In this document: in pieces, positions 1 through 8,155 of the stretch
Position numbering within the stretch: position 1 is the first letter of the stretch
How the letters are laid out: each line of letters starts with the position of its first letter
Assembly: GCF_001433995.1 (NCBI RefSeq)
Contig: NZ_AZCX01000014.1
Coordinates: 1 to 56,112 of the forward strand
Length of the DNA stretch: 56,112 bases
Direction: 5' to 3'
DNA from: Secundilactobacillus kimchicus JCM 15530
GTDB taxonomy: Bacteria > Bacillota > Bacilli > Lactobacillales > Lactobacillaceae
Program-made: the position numbers and the translations under genes
Notes under the pieces: model-generated
What the model saw: only the letters and a program-made list of their open reading frames with translations
What the model was told of the DNA's origin: nothing
The model's database searches: none

Positions 1-40
1 CTGTGAAACAAGGCGGTCTGACTTGAGTAGCACGTTTCTA
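1..40. repeat. degenerate remnant of the hairpin repeat family
   Basis: The first bases contain a run like ACAAGGCGGTCTGAC followed by TTGAGTAGCACGTTT. These match the two ends of the 125-bp repeat found after menF (GCAAGGCGGTTAGAC and TTGAGGAGCACGTT), with the central hairpin missing. The short fourth copy before menD has the same hairpin-less form. The element probably continues beyond the window edge. Confidence 0.5.
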
Positions 41-99
41 CTATGTATGAGAGAATCTGATTGAAGAATATCTTAGGTTTAGACGACCATAATAAGGCT

Positions 100-133
100 A
101 ACGAAGCGAGCACAATACTGTGCTCGCTTCGTT
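100..133. terminator. hairpin upstream of menF, probable terminator
   Basis: A perfect 15-bp stem (AACGAAGCGAGCACA with its complement) closes a 4-base loop, ATAC. Only a weak T-rich stretch follows. It probably ends transcription of a gene to the left of the window and so marks menF as the first gene of its unit. Confidence 0.6.
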
Positions 134-196
134 GTGTTAAAAGCCACCAAGGCGTAGTAAAATGATGATTGATTATTTTAAAAGGATGGCTAATAA

Positions 197-1492
197 ATGT
201 ACGCGGTACAAACTAAGCACCGGATTCCAATCAACTTAAAACAGCTGACAACCCTAGCAGCTACGATGACCCCGACGTTTTTCTTTGAGGGTAGCGATGG
301 GCACACGCTACGAATTGGGTTGGGTGCTGTCAGCGAGCATGTGACATTACCTCACCATCAGGCCTATGCCGAAGCTAGGCAGTGGCTGACCGCAGTTAAA
401 GGCGAATTGCCGATTGGAACAGATGTTGCCATTATGGGCGGCTTTCCGTTTGAAAGTGCCGGGTTGCGGTTAGCGGAGATGGCCGAAGCTAGCGTGTTAT
501 TTTTACCGCAATTGTCGTTGCTGAAAGTTGGCCCTGATACGTTCGATGTAACAGCGATTGATACTACAGCCGGTGCAGCCCGTTCTCGCCTAGACCAGTT
601 TCTAGCAGCGGTTCAAGCAACTGTGCCCCGAGTGTCTACCAGAGCGGCCTTGCACCAGGCGACCGAGTTAAAGGTTGAGGCGTTTAGGCGTGGTGTTGAG
701 CAGACGGTCCACCGGTTACAGATGCAATCGGACCTGAAAAAAGTGGTCCTATCCAGACGATTACAGGCTACTGCTGAGCAAGCCTTTCTGCCTGAGACCG
801 AGTGGTTACGGATTCGGCGTCAAAATCCAGAGACCTATCATATCCTACTTAAATCCGGGTCCACGGCCTTTTTAAGCAGTACGCCTGAACGATTGCTCAA
901 AATGACTGGCGATCGGTTTGAGACGGCGGCGGTTGCTGGCACAACGCCCCGCGGTGCTACAACTGATCAGGACGTGATGCTCGGTCGCACCCTACTAAGG
1001 GATGCCAAGAACCGATGGGAACACGACCTTGTGGTGACCACGATCGATAGTATTTTACGCACGGCTGGCGTCGTTGCGACGCACCGATCCGAACCAATCT
1101 TGATGAAAAATCGCACCGTTCAGCACCTTTATACGCCATTTTCTGGCGTGGTGGGTCAGTCGGTTGACGCGTTTGCGGTGGCCGGGGCTTTGCACCCCAC
1201 GCCGGCACTGGGTGGGCTGCCTACTGCGGCCGCCTTGACCGTCATTGCAGAAGTTGAACAACAACCACGCGGGTTATTCGGCGCTCCGATCGGCTACGTT
1301 TCTCTAAATGGTGAGGCTGAATTTGCCGTTGGTATCCGAAGCGCACAGTTACGAGGAGTCAGCGCAACATTGTTCGCGGGAGCTGGTATCGTGGCCGAAT
1401 CGGTAGCCGAAAACGAGATCCAAGAAACGCGCCTCAAGTTTCGACCGATGATGGAGACGCTGTTTAAAAGAAGTGCGGAGCAAGGCGGTTAG
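197..1492 (+). CDS. menF: isochorismate synthase MenF
   Basis: Converts chorismate to isochorismate, the entry step of menaquinone synthesis. The 431-residue protein carries the chorismate-binding domain in its C-terminal two thirds: KVVLSRRL near 182-189, STPERLLK near 228-235, AGTTPRG near 247-253, the EHDLVV block near 275, HLYTPFSG near 310, LHPTPALGG near 332, RGLFGAPIG near 358 and FAGAGIVAES near 393. The start ATG follows AAAGGAT. menD, menH and menC follow on the same strand. The last seven residues (RSAEQGG) and the TAG stop are encoded by the first unit of a tandem repeat, so the natural C-terminus was probably replaced. TrpE or salicylate synthase is less likely given the men neighbours. 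Confidence 0.93.
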   Translation: MYAVQTKHRIPINLKQLTTLAATMTPTFFFEGSDGHTLRIGLGAVSEHVTLPHHQAYAEARQWLTAVKGELPIGTDVAIMGGFPFESAGLRLAEMAEASVLFLPQLSLLKVGPDTFDVTAIDTTAGAARSRLDQFLAAVQATVPRVSTRAALHQATELKVEAFRRGVEQTVHRLQMQSDLKKVVLSRRLQATAEQAFLPETEWLRIRRQNPETYHILLKSGSTAFLSSTPERLLKMTGDRFETAAVAGTTPRGATTDQDVMLGRTLLRDAKNRWEHDLVVTTIDSILRTAGVVATHRSEPILMKNRTVQHLYTPFSGVVGQSVDAFAVAGALHPTPALGGLPTAAALTVIAEVEQQPRGLFGAPIGYVSLNGEAEFAVGIRSAQLRGVSATLFAGAGIVAESVAENEIQETRLKFRPMMETLFKRSAEQGG

Positions 1493-1874
1493 ACCGCGGA
1501 GCGTAAGGCAGAAGCCCGAAGAATCCCGGGCTTGGATTCTTGGGGATTTTGGCTTAGGCAGTAGCGGTTTGCCTTGAGGAGCACGTTAAAATAAGAAGTG
1601 CGGAGCAAGGCGGTTAGACCGCGGAGCGTAAGGCAGAAGCCCGAAGAATCCCGGGCTTGGATTCTTGGGGATTTTGGCTTAGGCAGTAGCGGTTTGCCTT
1701 GAGGAGCACGTTAAAATAAGAAGTGCGGAGCAAGGCGGTTAGACCGCGGAGCGTAAGGCAGAAGCCCGAAGAATCCCGGGCTTGGATTCTTGGGGATTTT
1801 GGCTTAGGCAGTAGCGGTTTGCCTTGAGGAGCACGTTAAAATAAGAAGTGCGGAGCAAGGCGGTTAGACCGCGG
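1468..1874. repeat. 125-bp perfect tandem repeat, three full copies plus a partial fourth
   Basis: Three identical 125-bp units run 1468-1592, 1593-1717 and 1718-1842. About 32 bases of a fourth follow, which then jumps to a shortened tail (1875-1900) resembling the family's other end. Each unit has a small hairpin GCGGT-TAG-ACCGC, then an 8-bp stem AAGAATCC/GGATTCTT with loop CGGGCTT (1519-1541 in the first unit), and ends in GAGCACGTT. The array fills the whole menF-menD gap except for the menD ribosome site. Related elements lie at 15.07 kb and 35.24-35.47 kb. Copy number may vary between strains or be miscounted in assembly. Confidence 0.95.
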
Positions 1875-1923
1875 TACAGCCTATTGCAATCGGTCTTGAA
1901 GTACCCGCCAAAAGGAGGTCCCA

Positions 1924-3645
1924 TTGAAATCAAATAATAGTTTAACAACCTATGTCCAACGGGTAATTGATGCACTTGTAGCGCAAGGTGTGACCCGTAT
2001 CGTCATCTCACCTGGATCCAGATCAACGCCCGTCGCCCTGTTGTTAGCACATAATGCGGCACGCTATCACTTGAAACTCTTTGTTGACGTCGACGAACGG
2101 TCCGCTGCCTTTTTTGCGCTTGGAATGGCGAAGGTGAGCCACCAACCGGTATTGTTGGTCTGCACTTCCGGAACAGCCGCGGCAAACTACTATCCCGCAG
2201 TCATTGAAGCACAATTAACCCACCAGCCTTTAATTGTGTTGACCACTGACCGTCCCCCTGAATTAACAAATATCGGGGCTCCTCAGGCGATTGACCAAGA
2301 TCGCCTTTATGGGCAATACGTTAAACAGTTTGCTCAGTTGCCCTTACCATCAGCTGATGCCACAACCCTAGACTACGTGGCGTTTAACGTTCAACGACTG
2401 GTGTTAGCAAGCGAAACGACACCGCTAGGACCGGTTCACTTAAACCTTCCGCTTCGAAAACCCTTGATGCCAGATCTGGAACCGGTGGCCGGGCCTCCTG
2501 TCGTCCGGAAAATTACGAAGCCGGTGGGGGATCGCCAACTCAGTCCAACTCAATTAACCCAATTAGTGGGCCAATTAAGTGGGCGACGCGGGTTATTTAT
2601 TGCCGGTCCGCAAGAAACAGCCGATGATTGGTCCGGCCTGGTTCAACTAGCTGAAGCGGTAGGATGGCCCATTTTGGCAGATCCTCTGAGCGGGTTACGG
2701 CAGACTGATTCAAGTCTGGTTATTTCTGGGTATGAGCAGCTATTCGCGCCGCCAATCACATTAGCAGCGGCCCAGCCCGAATTGGTTATTCGGATTGGCG
2801 CCACGCCAGTATCAGCTCATTTGGCAGGCTGGCTCAAAGCGTTTGATGGCCCCGTGACACTTGTTGACGCTGCAGCGACGTTAGCTGACCATACCCTGGC
2901 GACGACGGCAGTGATCCGGACCACGGTCGCCACGCTAGTCACTCAACTGACGGGCCGTTTGGCTGGGGCGCCAGCTGTCTACACTCAGGCTTGGCAAACG
3001 CTAGAACAAGTGTACCGCCAGCAAGTCAAGCTCGCGTTTCAAACTGACCAGCTAACGGAAGGCCAGGTTGCTTACACCGTAGCCACGCAGGTGCCATCAG
3101 CCAATGTGTTTGTTAGCAATTCGATGCCAATTCGCGACGTTGATCAGTTTGGAATTCCCCAGACGCACTCGTTGAATTGGTGGTGTAATCGGGGGGCTAA
3201 CGGAATTGACGGGGTTGTCTCCAGCGCGTTAGGAATGGCCGCTGTTAGTGACCGAGCGAATTATTTGGTGATTGGCGACCTTGCATTTTTCCATGACATG
3301 AATGGGTTGATGATGGCGCAACGGCACCAGTTGGCATTGACGATTATTGTGATTAATAATAACGGTGGCGGGATTTTCTCATTTCTTCCCCAGGCCGCGG
3401 CTGAATCGTATTTTGAGCCCCTATTTGGCACGCCGCAGAATTTGAAAGTATCCGCGGTTGCTCAGTTGTACGAGGCCACCTATGAATTAGTGGCCTCCAC
3501 GGCTGACCTTCAAGCCGCACTCCAGCAATCTACAACGGGATTACGCTTGATTGAAGTTCGAACGGACAGAAATGAGAATGTGGTCGCCCACCGTAAACTG
3601 GCGTCAGCCTTGAAGGCGGAAATGGAGGCTCACCTTGAAAATTAA
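1924..3645 (+). CDS. menD: SEPHCHC synthase MenD
   Basis: Thiamine-diphosphate enzyme that joins isochorismate and 2-oxoglutarate to give 2-succinyl-5-enolpyruvyl-6-hydroxy-3-cyclohexene-1-carboxylate. The 573-residue length is typical. Visible motifs are ISPGSRSTP near residue 28, DERSAAFFALG near 57, SGTAAANYYPA near 84 and TTDRPPEL near 108, then in the C-terminal ThDP domain SMPIRDVD near 400, NRGANGIDG near 420, GDLAFFHDMNG near 450 and INNNGGGIFS near 478. The start is TTG, five bases after a near-perfect AAAGGAGGT. The gene directly follows the tandem repeat array and overlaps menH by 11 bases. Confidence 0.95.
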   Translation: MKSNNSLTTYVQRVIDALVAQGVTRIVISPGSRSTPVALLLAHNAARYHLKLFVDVDERSAAFFALGMAKVSHQPVLLVCTSGTAAANYYPAVIEAQLTHQPLIVLTTDRPPELTNIGAPQAIDQDRLYGQYVKQFAQLPLPSADATTLDYVAFNVQRLVLASETTPLGPVHLNLPLRKPLMPDLEPVAGPPVVRKITKPVGDRQLSPTQLTQLVGQLSGRRGLFIAGPQETADDWSGLVQLAEAVGWPILADPLSGLRQTDSSLVISGYEQLFAPPITLAAAQPELVIRIGATPVSAHLAGWLKAFDGPVTLVDAAATLADHTLATTAVIRTTVATLVTQLTGRLAGAPAVYTQAWQTLEQVYRQQVKLAFQTDQLTEGQVAYTVATQVPSANVFVSNSMPIRDVDQFGIPQTHSLNWWCNRGANGIDGVVSSALGMAAVSDRANYLVIGDLAFFHDMNGLMMAQRHQLALTIIVINNNGGGIFSFLPQAAAESYFEPLFGTPQNLKVSAVAQLYEATYELVASTADLQAALQQSTTGLRLIEVRTDRNENVVAHRKLASALKAEMEAHLEN

Positions 3646-4453
3646 AGTTTCGCAGGGCCGAGTCAACGTGGCTGTCCATCGTCAAACCACAGCCCCTAGT
3701 TGGCTGCTACTGCACGGTTTTATGGGCAGCCATCACGATTATGACAGGGTTGCTAAGCGGCTGCCCGGAACGGTGATTGTCCCGGATTTACTGGGCCACG
3801 GTGAGACGGAGGCGAGGGCTGGTGTGGGCTTTGATATGACCACTCAGGTTGCGGTTTTACACGAGTTATTACATCAGAACTACTCAGCGTTGTTACCGCT
3901 GACCATTGTCGGGTATTCGATGGGTGGTCGCGTTGCAATTGCGTACGCTGCAAGTTATCCAGCCGACGTTTTGCGGCTCGTTGTCGAAAGTGGTCGGCCA
4001 GGCCTGGCGACGGAAGCGGAGCGGTTGGCCCGCCGAGCCCATGATGCACAACTTGCTGACCGCTTGCTAACGGCTGGCTTACCGGCTTTCGTGTTAAAGT
4101 GGGAGCAGTTGCCGTTGTTTGCAAGTCAACGCCACCTGTCAGCCGTTGTCCAACAGGCTGTTCGGGTAGGCCGATTGCGTCAAAGTCCGAGCAATCTTGC
4201 CCGGAGTTTACGAGAGATGGGCACTGGTCAGCAGCCCAATTATTGGCCAGAACTACCTAAAATAACCGTTCCCGTCACGTTGCTAACCGGCGAGTTGGAT
4301 ACTAAGTTTACGGCAATCGCCCGCATGATGTTAGCTCAACTGCCAAAGGCGACCCATAACGTGATCGCCGGTGTTGGGCACAACGTCCACTTGGAAGCCC
4401 CTGACCGGTACGTGGCTAGTCTAGTCAGGGAGGCGTCGTATGAGACTGACTGA
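3635..4453 (+). CDS. menH: SHCHC synthase MenH (alpha/beta hydrolase fold)
   Basis: Eliminates pyruvate from the MenD product to give SHCHC. The alpha/beta-hydrolase fold is clear: LLHGFMGSHHDYD near residue 25 (oxyanion region), PDLLGHGE near 50, nucleophile elbow GYSMGGR near 93 (Ser), an acid in GELDTKF near 219 and the catalytic His in GVGHNVH near 246. The start is TTG with GGAGG six bases upstream, inside the end of menD. It overlaps menD by 11 bases and menC by 14, so the three genes are translationally coupled. Confidence 0.9.
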   Translation: MKIKVSQGRVNVAVHRQTTAPSWLLLHGFMGSHHDYDRVAKRLPGTVIVPDLLGHGETEARAGVGFDMTTQVAVLHELLHQNYSALLPLTIVGYSMGGRVAIAYAASYPADVLRLVVESGRPGLATEAERLARRAHDAQLADRLLTAGLPAFVLKWEQLPLFASQRHLSAVVQQAVRVGRLRQSPSNLARSLREMGTGQQPNYWPELPKITVPVTLLTGELDTKFTAIARMMLAQLPKATHNVIAGVGHNVHLEAPDRYVASLVREASYETD

Positions 4454-5552
4454 GTTACGCGTCTTGCCTGTTGCGGTTCCGCTTCGCCAGCCGTTTCGTT
4501 CAGCTCATGAACAGCTAAAAATGCGCCAGTTGACTTTGATATATCTGCGGTCAGATGCGGGATTTGAAGCGGTTGGGGAGCTAGAAGCATTTACTGAACC
4601 GGGATACAGCCCGGAGTTACAAGAATCCGAACGGCAAGCGTTGCTGGAACAGTTGGTACCGGTGTTAAAGGCCGCGCCAACGGTGCCAGAGTTAACCGCT
4701 GAGTCGCTCTGGCCCAACGTTGCGGGTCATCGGATGGCGAAAGCCGCCATCGAACTCCCCCTTTGGTCACTGAAGGCGCAAGAGGCAGGGTTAACCTTAG
4801 CTGAGCTCCTTGCCCGCTCGGTGGGAGATACCGTTCAGCCGGCTATCCCAGTCGGCATTAGTCTTGGGGTGGCTGATTTGGCGACGCAGCTTAAACGCAT
4901 CAAATGGGCAGTGACTGCGGGCTATTCGCGGGTGAAGCTCAAAGTAGCCGGACTTGATGACCTATCAACGGTTAAAGCGGTTCGGCAGGCTTTTCCGAGA
5001 CTTCAATTGATAGTTGATGGTAACGAAGCATTCCAATTAACTGATGCGGCGGCCTTAGCCACCCTTGCAGCCGCTGAAGTCATCATGATCGAACAGCCAT
5101 TACGCGCTGGTGACTTTGTTGGCCATGCTAAATTACAAGCTAGCCTGCCATTTGCAATCTGTCTCGATGAGGATATTTTGAGTGTTGAAGATGTTGAACG
5201 GGTTGTTCGGCTGGGAAGTGCCCGCAGTCTTAATTTGAAACCAAGCCGGGTCGGTGGTTTCGCCGAGAGCTTAAAAATTCTCAGGCTCGCTAACGCTCAT
5301 CAGCTAGATTGCTGGGTCGGTGGTATGGTGGAAAGTTCAGTGGGGCGTTACTACGCGCAGTCGTTGGCCCAACTCAGCTTGTTCAAGTTCCCCGGGGACG
5401 TTGGGCCAAGCGAGCAATTCTTCACGGCGCCGTTAAGTACCTGGCAGCCACCATTGCGCAACCGTCGTTTACAACTCGGCGACCAGCCGATGCCCAAATT
5501 GACGCCTGAAATGGCAGCCCGGTTCCAGCGACAACGCAACTTGTTGGCCTAA
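4440..5552 (+). CDS. menC: o-succinylbenzoate synthase MenC
   Basis: Enolase-superfamily dehydratase making o-succinylbenzoate (OSB) from SHCHC. The 370-residue protein has the catalytic Lys pair in RVKLKVAG near 161-168, metal ligands in IVDGNEAF near 184, IEQPL near 217 and CLDEDI near 240, and the second catalytic Lys in LNLKPSRVGGF near 261. The ATG lies inside the 3' end of menH, preceded by AGGGAGG. The menB and menE that would use OSB are not adjacent: hsp20 follows after a promoter region. Some relatives act as N-acylamino acid racemases, but the context favours MenC. Confidence 0.92.
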   Translation: MRLTELRVLPVAVPLRQPFRSAHEQLKMRQLTLIYLRSDAGFEAVGELEAFTEPGYSPELQESERQALLEQLVPVLKAAPTVPELTAESLWPNVAGHRMAKAAIELPLWSLKAQEAGLTLAELLARSVGDTVQPAIPVGISLGVADLATQLKRIKWAVTAGYSRVKLKVAGLDDLSTVKAVRQAFPRLQLIVDGNEAFQLTDAAALATLAAAEVIMIEQPLRAGDFVGHAKLQASLPFAICLDEDILSVEDVERVVRLGSARSLNLKPSRVGGFAESLKILRLANAHQLDCWVGGMVESSVGRYYAQSLAQLSLFKFPGDVGPSEQFFTAPLSTWQPPLRNRRLQLGDQPMPKLTPEMAARFQRQRNLLA

Positions 5553-5583
5553 ATGCTGATAGAACGCTATTTCGAGCTTGTAT

Positions 5584-5610
5584 TTAGCACTCGTTAAATA
5601 AGAGTGCTAA
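5584..5610. promoter_or_regulatory. CIRCE operator (HrcA binding site)
   Basis: TTAGCACTC and GAGTGCTAA are separated by exactly nine bases, an exact match to the CIRCE consensus. It lies about 100 bases upstream of hsp20, just before a TATAAT at 5641-5646. HrcA repression and heat induction of hsp20 follow from knowledge of this element. Confidence 0.96.
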
Positions 5611-5707
5611 ATACTTGAAAGTTTGACCAATTCTGACTATTATAATCATTGAAGGTTAGGAAAAACCTAGCCAATAGATTAAATGGTTTGAAAGGGGATT
5701 GTTTTTC

Positions 5708-6133
5708 ATGGCTCGTTATTTAGCAAATCGGAATTTTGATGATTTAGATCCAATGAACTTCTTTGGTGGTCTCGAGAACTTCGGTCGCAACTTCTTTAGT
5801 GACAACTCGATGAAGACTGATATCAAAGAATCAGATAAGGATTACGAAGTTTCAGCTGAATTGCCAGGGTTCAAGAAGGATGACATTCATCTGGACTACC
5901 GTGATGATACCTTGAGAATCAATGGGGTGCACGATCTGCAACGTCAAGACAAAGATGACGATGGTCGAGTGCTACGCCAAGAACGCAGCTTCAGCAATGT
6001 ATCGCGCAGTTTCTATCTCCCAGGCGTCGATATTGACCAGGTGAAGGCAACCTATGATGGTGGCGTTTTGAAGCTGACGTTGCCTAAGAAGGCCACGACG
6101 AAGGATGATAACCATCAGATTTCCATTGACTGA
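5708..6133 (+). CDS. small heat shock protein, Hsp20/alpha-crystallin family
   Basis: ATP-independent holdase chaperone. The 141-residue protein has an N-terminal arm, then an alpha-crystallin domain from about residue 38 (DIKESDKDYEVSAELPGFKK) to the C-terminal beta-strand motif GGVLKLTLPKK near 120. I chose ATG at 5708, ten bases after AAAGGGG; an in-frame TTG at 5699 would add three residues but sits too close to the ribosome site. It is monocistronic, with a CIRCE upstream and a terminator downstream. Confidence 0.93.
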   Translation: MARYLANRNFDDLDPMNFFGGLENFGRNFFSDNSMKTDIKESDKDYEVSAELPGFKKDDIHLDYRDDTLRINGVHDLQRQDKDDDGRVLRQERSFSNVSRSFYLPGVDIDQVKATYDGGVLKLTLPKKATTKDDNHQISID

Positions 6134-6153
6134 TCACCACTGAATTTAACCTA

Positions 6154-6186
6154 AAAGAGCTGACCCTAGGGTTAGCTCTTTTTTTG
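6154..6186 (+). terminator. rho-independent terminator after hsp20
   Basis: Stem AGAGCT-ACCC / GGGT-AGCTCT followed by a run of seven T. Confidence 0.9.
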
Positions 6187-6281
6187 ATTCATACAAATTA
6201 GACATAATGTCTTGAAAGGCTATTATTAGCCAGTTAATCCAGTTATACTAGGGTTACTTGACTGATTCTAGGGGGATTTTT

Positions 6282-8090
6282 ATGAATACAAATGAGAAAC
6301 AGTCGCGCAACGGGCGGCTGTTAACTGCTGGCCTCGTTTTGCTATCGGCCAGTGCGCTGATGGCAGTTGGGCAGCGTGCTTCTGCTCAAACGGTTGCGCC
6401 ACCAACGACGATTAGTACGGCGGTTAATTCGATACCAGCGGCAACAACTAATTCGGCCACGAGTGAGGACCGTCCTGATGAGCCGTCTGAAACGGCAGCC
6501 GCTGATGGGGCCAGTCCAGACGTCCCAACAGCTAATCTATGGGGGGTCACTACTCAATTAAAGTTAGAACCTGAAACGGTTGCTGATTCAGCTGATGGGA
6601 AGACCCAGGCTGCCGTTACTGATTCATCGACGCCAGCTGGGACTGAAGCGACCAACTCCGAGCTAACCAACACAGTTTCAACGGCTGATGCACAGCCGGT
6701 TGACCAACTGGCCCCGGCGTCGACGACGACTGCAACGAATGTGCCGACCTCGACAAGCGATACCGCAACAAAACAAGTGGCCACAACGCCGACTACAGCG
6801 GCCACCACGACATCACCGGCAACAGCCGCTACTGATACCAGCTCGCAACCTGTTACTCAGCAATCAAAGACTGATATTAATCTGGCCGGCGAGCCATCGA
6901 CGCCGAACGTTGGTGTCAACCCGACGCTGCCAACGGATTTGACGGTGGCAAACGTTGGAACATCGACGGATACAGCAGTTAATCCGTCAATGAAAAACCC
7001 AATTTACAACTTAGTGACGGACGCCACTAGTTTTGGTGCCGCCCTGCTGTTGTATCCGTTAGTAGCCAGCCGGCAGATGACGCAGGTTGTTTCTTGGGTC
7101 CGAACACTGCTATCGCCAGGCCGCTACGATATTTCCACAACTTGGAAACCGCTTGCGGATACTTATGATCCCGCTAATACCCAGGCTTTTTATACGGCTG
7201 CTCAAGACTGGTACGATAACGATGTTGTTAAAGAGAAGTGGTCGGTGCCGACTGCTGACGGCAAGGGGCAAGTTAGTGGTGTTTACCTGAAAAACGGGGA
7301 CGCCAAGAAGACGGTGATCTACGGTCAGGGCTGGACAACTGAGCCGCAATGGATGGGCTATGTTTCCAAGGTCTTTTATGACATGGGCTACAACGTGTTA
7401 ATGACGTACACCCAAGGTCAAAGTGCTAGCTCGGGAGAGTTCATCACCTTTGGCGCTAAAGATGGCGCTGATTGGTCTAACTGGATAAAAAAAGTTAACG
7501 AGGTCAATGGATCCACTGGCGACATTGTGTTGTATGGTCAGTCACTTGGCGCGGATGTTGCGCTCCAAGCAGCGGCCCAGCCGAACTTACCAAGTAACGT
7601 GAAGGCTGTGATTGCAGATGCTGGGTTTACAACCTTGCCATCGTTGTTCTATTCATTGTATTCAGGCGCTGCAACGACACTAAACGGCCTGACTTCTAAG
7701 ATTGGATGGCATTTGAACGGTCAGATTCCATTCCTGCCATTTGATAAACTGGTTCAAAATTTGAATCGGATTAACAAATTCTTTACGGGAGTGACGTTGG
7801 ATGATGCGTCAGGACTGACAGCGGTCAGCCGGTCAACATTACCCACGTTGTTCATTTCGACGACGGATGACAGCTTCATCCCAACGGCCCAGACCCAGGC
7901 GCTGTACAACCAGAGTAGTGCGACTTTGAAACGACTCTGGGTTCTGACTAGCGCAGTTGGTGGTCACGCGTCCGCAACAAATGCGGTCACTGATTATCAG
8001 GCGCACGTGGCCGCATTCATGAAAGCGGTCGATGCGATGAATAGTGGTCAAACCATTCAACAGGCAACTGATCAAACACTTGCAGCTTAA
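6282..8090 (+). CDS. secreted alpha/beta hydrolase with long Thr/Ser/Ala-rich linker
   Basis: The 602-residue protein begins with a signal peptide (positive N-terminus, hydrophobic core LLTAGLVLLSASALMAVG, likely cut after ASA near residue 35). A low-complexity Thr/Ala/Ser/Pro segment follows to about 225. From about 245 to 600 there is an alpha/beta-hydrolase fold: GQGWTTEPQW (oxyanion loop), the nucleophile elbow YGQSLGAD, the acid in STTDDSFIP and a His in GGHASA. There is no LPXTG anchor or obvious wall-binding repeat, so release or loose attachment is likely. I chose ATG 6282 after CTAGGGGGA; an in-frame TTG at 6258 is weaker. The substrate is unknown. It is monocistronic with a strong downstream terminator. 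Confidence 0.82.
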   Translation: MNTNEKQSRNGRLLTAGLVLLSASALMAVGQRASAQTVAPPTTISTAVNSIPAATTNSATSEDRPDEPSETAAADGASPDVPTANLWGVTTQLKLEPETVADSADGKTQAAVTDSSTPAGTEATNSELTNTVSTADAQPVDQLAPASTTTATNVPTSTSDTATKQVATTPTTAATTTSPATAATDTSSQPVTQQSKTDINLAGEPSTPNVGVNPTLPTDLTVANVGTSTDTAVNPSMKNPIYNLVTDATSFGAALLLYPLVASRQMTQVVSWVRTLLSPGRYDISTTWKPLADTYDPANTQAFYTAAQDWYDNDVVKEKWSVPTADGKGQVSGVYLKNGDAKKTVIYGQGWTTEPQWMGYVSKVFYDMGYNVLMTYTQGQSASSGEFITFGAKDGADWSNWIKKVNEVNGSTGDIVLYGQSLGADVALQAAAQPNLPSNVKAVIADAGFTTLPSLFYSLYSGAATTLNGLTSKIGWHLNGQIPFLPFDKLVQNLNRINKFFTGVTLDDASGLTAVSRSTLPTLFISTTDDSFIPTAQTQALYNQSSATLKRLWVLTSAVGGHASATNAVTDYQAHVAAFMKAVDAMNSGQTIQQATDQTLAA

Positions 8091-8097
8091 GCAATTT

Positions 8098-8143
8098 AAA
8101 AAGTACGGACAACTCAAATTTTTGAGTTGTCCGTACTTTTTGA
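8098..8143. terminator. bidirectional terminator between hydrolase and aldo/keto reductase genes
   Basis: A very long perfect stem, AAAAAGTACGGACAACTCAA with its complement, has T-runs on both strands and sits between two convergent genes. Confidence 0.92.
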
Positions 8144-8155
8144 TTTAATGCTAAG

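Noticed and set aside
1739-1975. Minus-strand frame across the tandem repeat
   Set aside because: It is built from repeat sequence and the antisense of menD, with no ribosome site.
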